5,854 nucleotides of DNA from assembly GCA_001775355.1 (NCBI GenBank), contig MEWM01000149.1, positions 17,962 through 23,815 on the forward strand. The letters are read 5' to 3'. Numbering within the stretch: the first letter of the stretch is position 1; the number at the start of each line of letters is the position of its first letter. Of the stretch, positions 4,438 to 5,854 are shown piece by piece. Below the pieces are notes generated by a model that did not search any database, had not been told where the DNA came from, and saw nothing but the letters and a program-made list of their open reading frames with translations. This DNA is from a candidate division Zixibacteria bacterium RBG_16_43_9. GTDB lineage: Bacteria > Zixibacteria > MSB-5A5 > RBG-16-43-9. The position numbers were made by a program, and so were the translations under genes.

Positions 4438-5754
4438 CTAAGGTTTAAACATGGTCTTTAATTTCCTCAAATCCATTTTATTAAAATCTTTGATCATCTT
4501 TTTCATCATAAAAAACTGCTTCAAAAGCCGGTTGACCTCCTGAAGGTCCGTGCCGCTCCCTAAGGCAATTCTTTTCTTTCTCGAGCCGTCTATGATCTGG
4601 GGTTTAAGCCTTTCCTCTTCAGTCATCGAGTTTATGATGGCTTCTACTCTCACCAGTGCTTTATCATCCACGGAAAAACCTTTCAATGACCCGCCTATTC
4701 CAGGGATCATACTCAGAATCGAATCTAATGAGCCCATCTTTTTCAACTGCTGGAGCTGAGAATAGAAATCTTTAAAGGAAAATTGTTCTTCGCGCAGCCT
4801 TTTCTCTAATTTTTCTGCCTCCTCCTGGCTTATCGCTTCTTGAGCCTTCTCTACCAGGGTAACGACGTCACCCATCCCTAATATGCGGGAAACCATCCTC
4901 TCAGGATAAAAAACCTCTATGGCATCTAACTTCTCACCGGTGCCGACAAACTTAATCGGTTTTCCAGTTACCGCTCTAAGTGAGAGAGCTGCACCTCCCC
5001 GGGCATCCCCGTCTAATTTGGTTAAGAAGATTCCGTCTATTCCCAACCTCTCCTCAAAGCTTAAGGCGATATTCACTGCATCCTGGCCGGTCATAGAATC
5101 TGCAACTAAGATTACCTCCTGAGGAGTAACTTCCTTTTTTATTAATGCCAGCTCTTCCATCAGTTTCTTGTCTATGTGCAGTCTTCCAGCAGTATCTATT
5201 ATAACCAGATCCAGTCCTTCTTCCCTGGCTTTAGCCACTCCGGATTGACAGATCTTTACCGGGTTTTCTTTGGAGGAATATACTGGTAAATTCAAACTTT
5301 TTCCAAGTATCTTCAGTTGTTCGACTGCTGCAGGCCTCTGGACGTCTGCGGCAATTAAAAAAGGAGACTTTCCTTTTTTTCGATAAAAGCTGGCTAACTT
5401 TCCGCAGGCAGTAGTCTTGCCTGAACCTTGCAAGCCTGCTAACATCCAGACTGTGGGACCTGAAGAGGAGAATTTCATTACTGAGCTATCTTTTCCCAGA
5501 AGCAGAGTCAGCTCATCGTAGACGATTTTTACAACCTGCTGCCCGGGGGTTATACTCCTTAATACTTCCTGGCCAATCGATTTCTCCTCAACTTTGGAGA
5601 TGAAATCTTTGACCACTTTGTAGTTGACATCCGCCTCTAAAAGAGCACGCCTTACCTCTTTTAAGGCTTCCTTGATATTGTTCTCCGTCAGTTTTCCCTG
5701 ACCGCGGAGTTTTTTTAAAATCGATTCTAACCTGTCAGACAGCTCAGCGAACAT
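4438..5754 (-). CDS. ffh: Signal recognition particle protein Ffh (SRP54 GTPase)
   Basis: Ffh with SRP RNA binds signal sequences emerging from the ribosome and, with receptor FtsY, delivers them to the Sec translocon. The 438 residues cover the full family length. An N helical bundle (1-90) is followed by the G domain: P-loop GLQGSGKTT (107-115), DVQRPAA (137-143), DTAGR (187-191), [10 protein letters not shown] (245-254) and the closing FVGTGEKLD (269-277). The M domain (about 300-438) has the finger loop [15 protein letters not shown] (338-352) and the RNA-binding helices [20 protein letters not shown] (391-410), then a Met-rich end (MMKKM). All GTPase motifs are intact. The ATG start has TAAGGA 6 bp upstream; a second TAAGGA lies 8 bp further out. 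It is the first gene seen in the cluster. ylxM, often upstream in firmicutes, is not visible in the 100 bp before it. Confidence 0.98.
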   Translation of the reverse strand: MFAELSDRLESILKKLRGQGKLTENNIKEALKEVRRALLEADVNYKVVKDFISKVEEKSIGQEVLRSITPGQQVVKIVYDELTLLLGKDSSVMKFSSSGPTVWMLAGLQGSGKTTACGKLASFYRKKGKSPFLIAADVQRPAAVEQLKILGKSLNLPVYSSKENPVKICQSGVAKAREEGLDLVIIDTAGRLHIDKKLMEELALIKKEVTPQEVILVADSMTGQDAVNIALSFEERLGIDGIFLTKLDGDARGGAALSLRAVTGKPIKFVGTGEKLDAIEVFYPERMVSRILGMGDVVTLVEKAQEAISQEEAEKLEKRLREEQFSFKDFYSQLQQLKKMGSLDSILSMIPGIGGSLKGFSVDDKALVRVEAIINSMTEEERLKPQIIDGSRKKRIALGSGTDLQEVNRLLKQFFMMKKMIKDFNKMDLRKLKTMFKP

Positions 5755-5854
5755 AAAAAATCCTTAAGTCCTTAGACTAATTTACCCAACTTCTAAAGGA
5801 GTTTACAACCAGCACCATTTTGTTGGGATTGCAAATCTTTAATATAACAGTCAA
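5755..5854 (-). other. ffh leader / upstream region, no gene recognised
   Basis: Two TAAGGA copies (minus strand, 5766-5761 and 5774-5769) lie just before ffh; the nearer one is its ribosome binding site. A TTGACT hexamer touches the window edge (5854-5849) but has no good -10 box at 16-18 bp. The short frames seen here give no recognisable protein end. Confidence 0.5.

Noticed and set aside
5826..5854. Promoter for ffh with TTGACT at the window edge
   Set aside because: At 16-18 bp spacing the sequence (CAATCC and neighbours) does not resemble a -10 box; the true promoter may lie outside the window.

Overview
The window carries a conserved bacterial translation and protein-export gene cluster on the minus strand, followed on the same strand by the start of a membrane transporter gene. 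In transcription order (right to left) it reads ffh (signal recognition particle GTPase), rpsP (ribosomal protein bS16), khpA (small KH-domain RNA-binding protein), rimM (30S maturation factor), trmD (tRNA m1G37 methyltransferase) and rplS (ribosomal protein bL19). After a strong intrinsic terminator comes an MFS_3-type efflux transporter, cut off by the left window edge. No plus-strand gene is credible.

The order ffh-rpsP-khpA-rimM-trmD-rplS is widespread in bacteria and does not identify a phylum. Moderate G+C, lysine/glutamate-rich tails on the ribosomal proteins, frequent TTG starts and intergenic spaces full of hairpin repeats fit an uncultured bacterium. I cannot place it further from this window.

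Layout: 1-1119 transporter (partial); 1120-1684 gene-free region packed with about a dozen short hairpins, a good sigma70-like promoter for the transporter and the terminator of the ribosomal operon; 1685-2062 rplS; 2063-2248 hairpin-bearing gap; 2249-2998 trmD; 2999-3247 gap with an 85-bp MITE-like palindromic element; 3248-3754 rimM; 3763-3993 khpA; 4014-4409 rpsP; 4438-5754 ffh; 5755-5854 leader of ffh. From ffh to rimM the genes are packed tightly (8-28 bp gaps). The trmD and rplS gaps are opened up by repeats.

The genes serve ribosome production and nascent-chain handling. bS16 and bL19 are ribosome parts, RimM matures the 30S head, TrmD modifies tRNA to prevent frameshifting, KhpA binds RNA, and Ffh delivers ribosomes making membrane proteins to the membrane. 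The most interesting non-coding signal is a set of eleven hairpin elements, most with different stem sequences, that share a GTAG tetranucleotide at or within a few bases of the 5' foot. GTAG at the hairpin foot is the hallmark of REP sequences mobilised by RAYT (TnpA-REP) transposases. No such transposase lies in the window.
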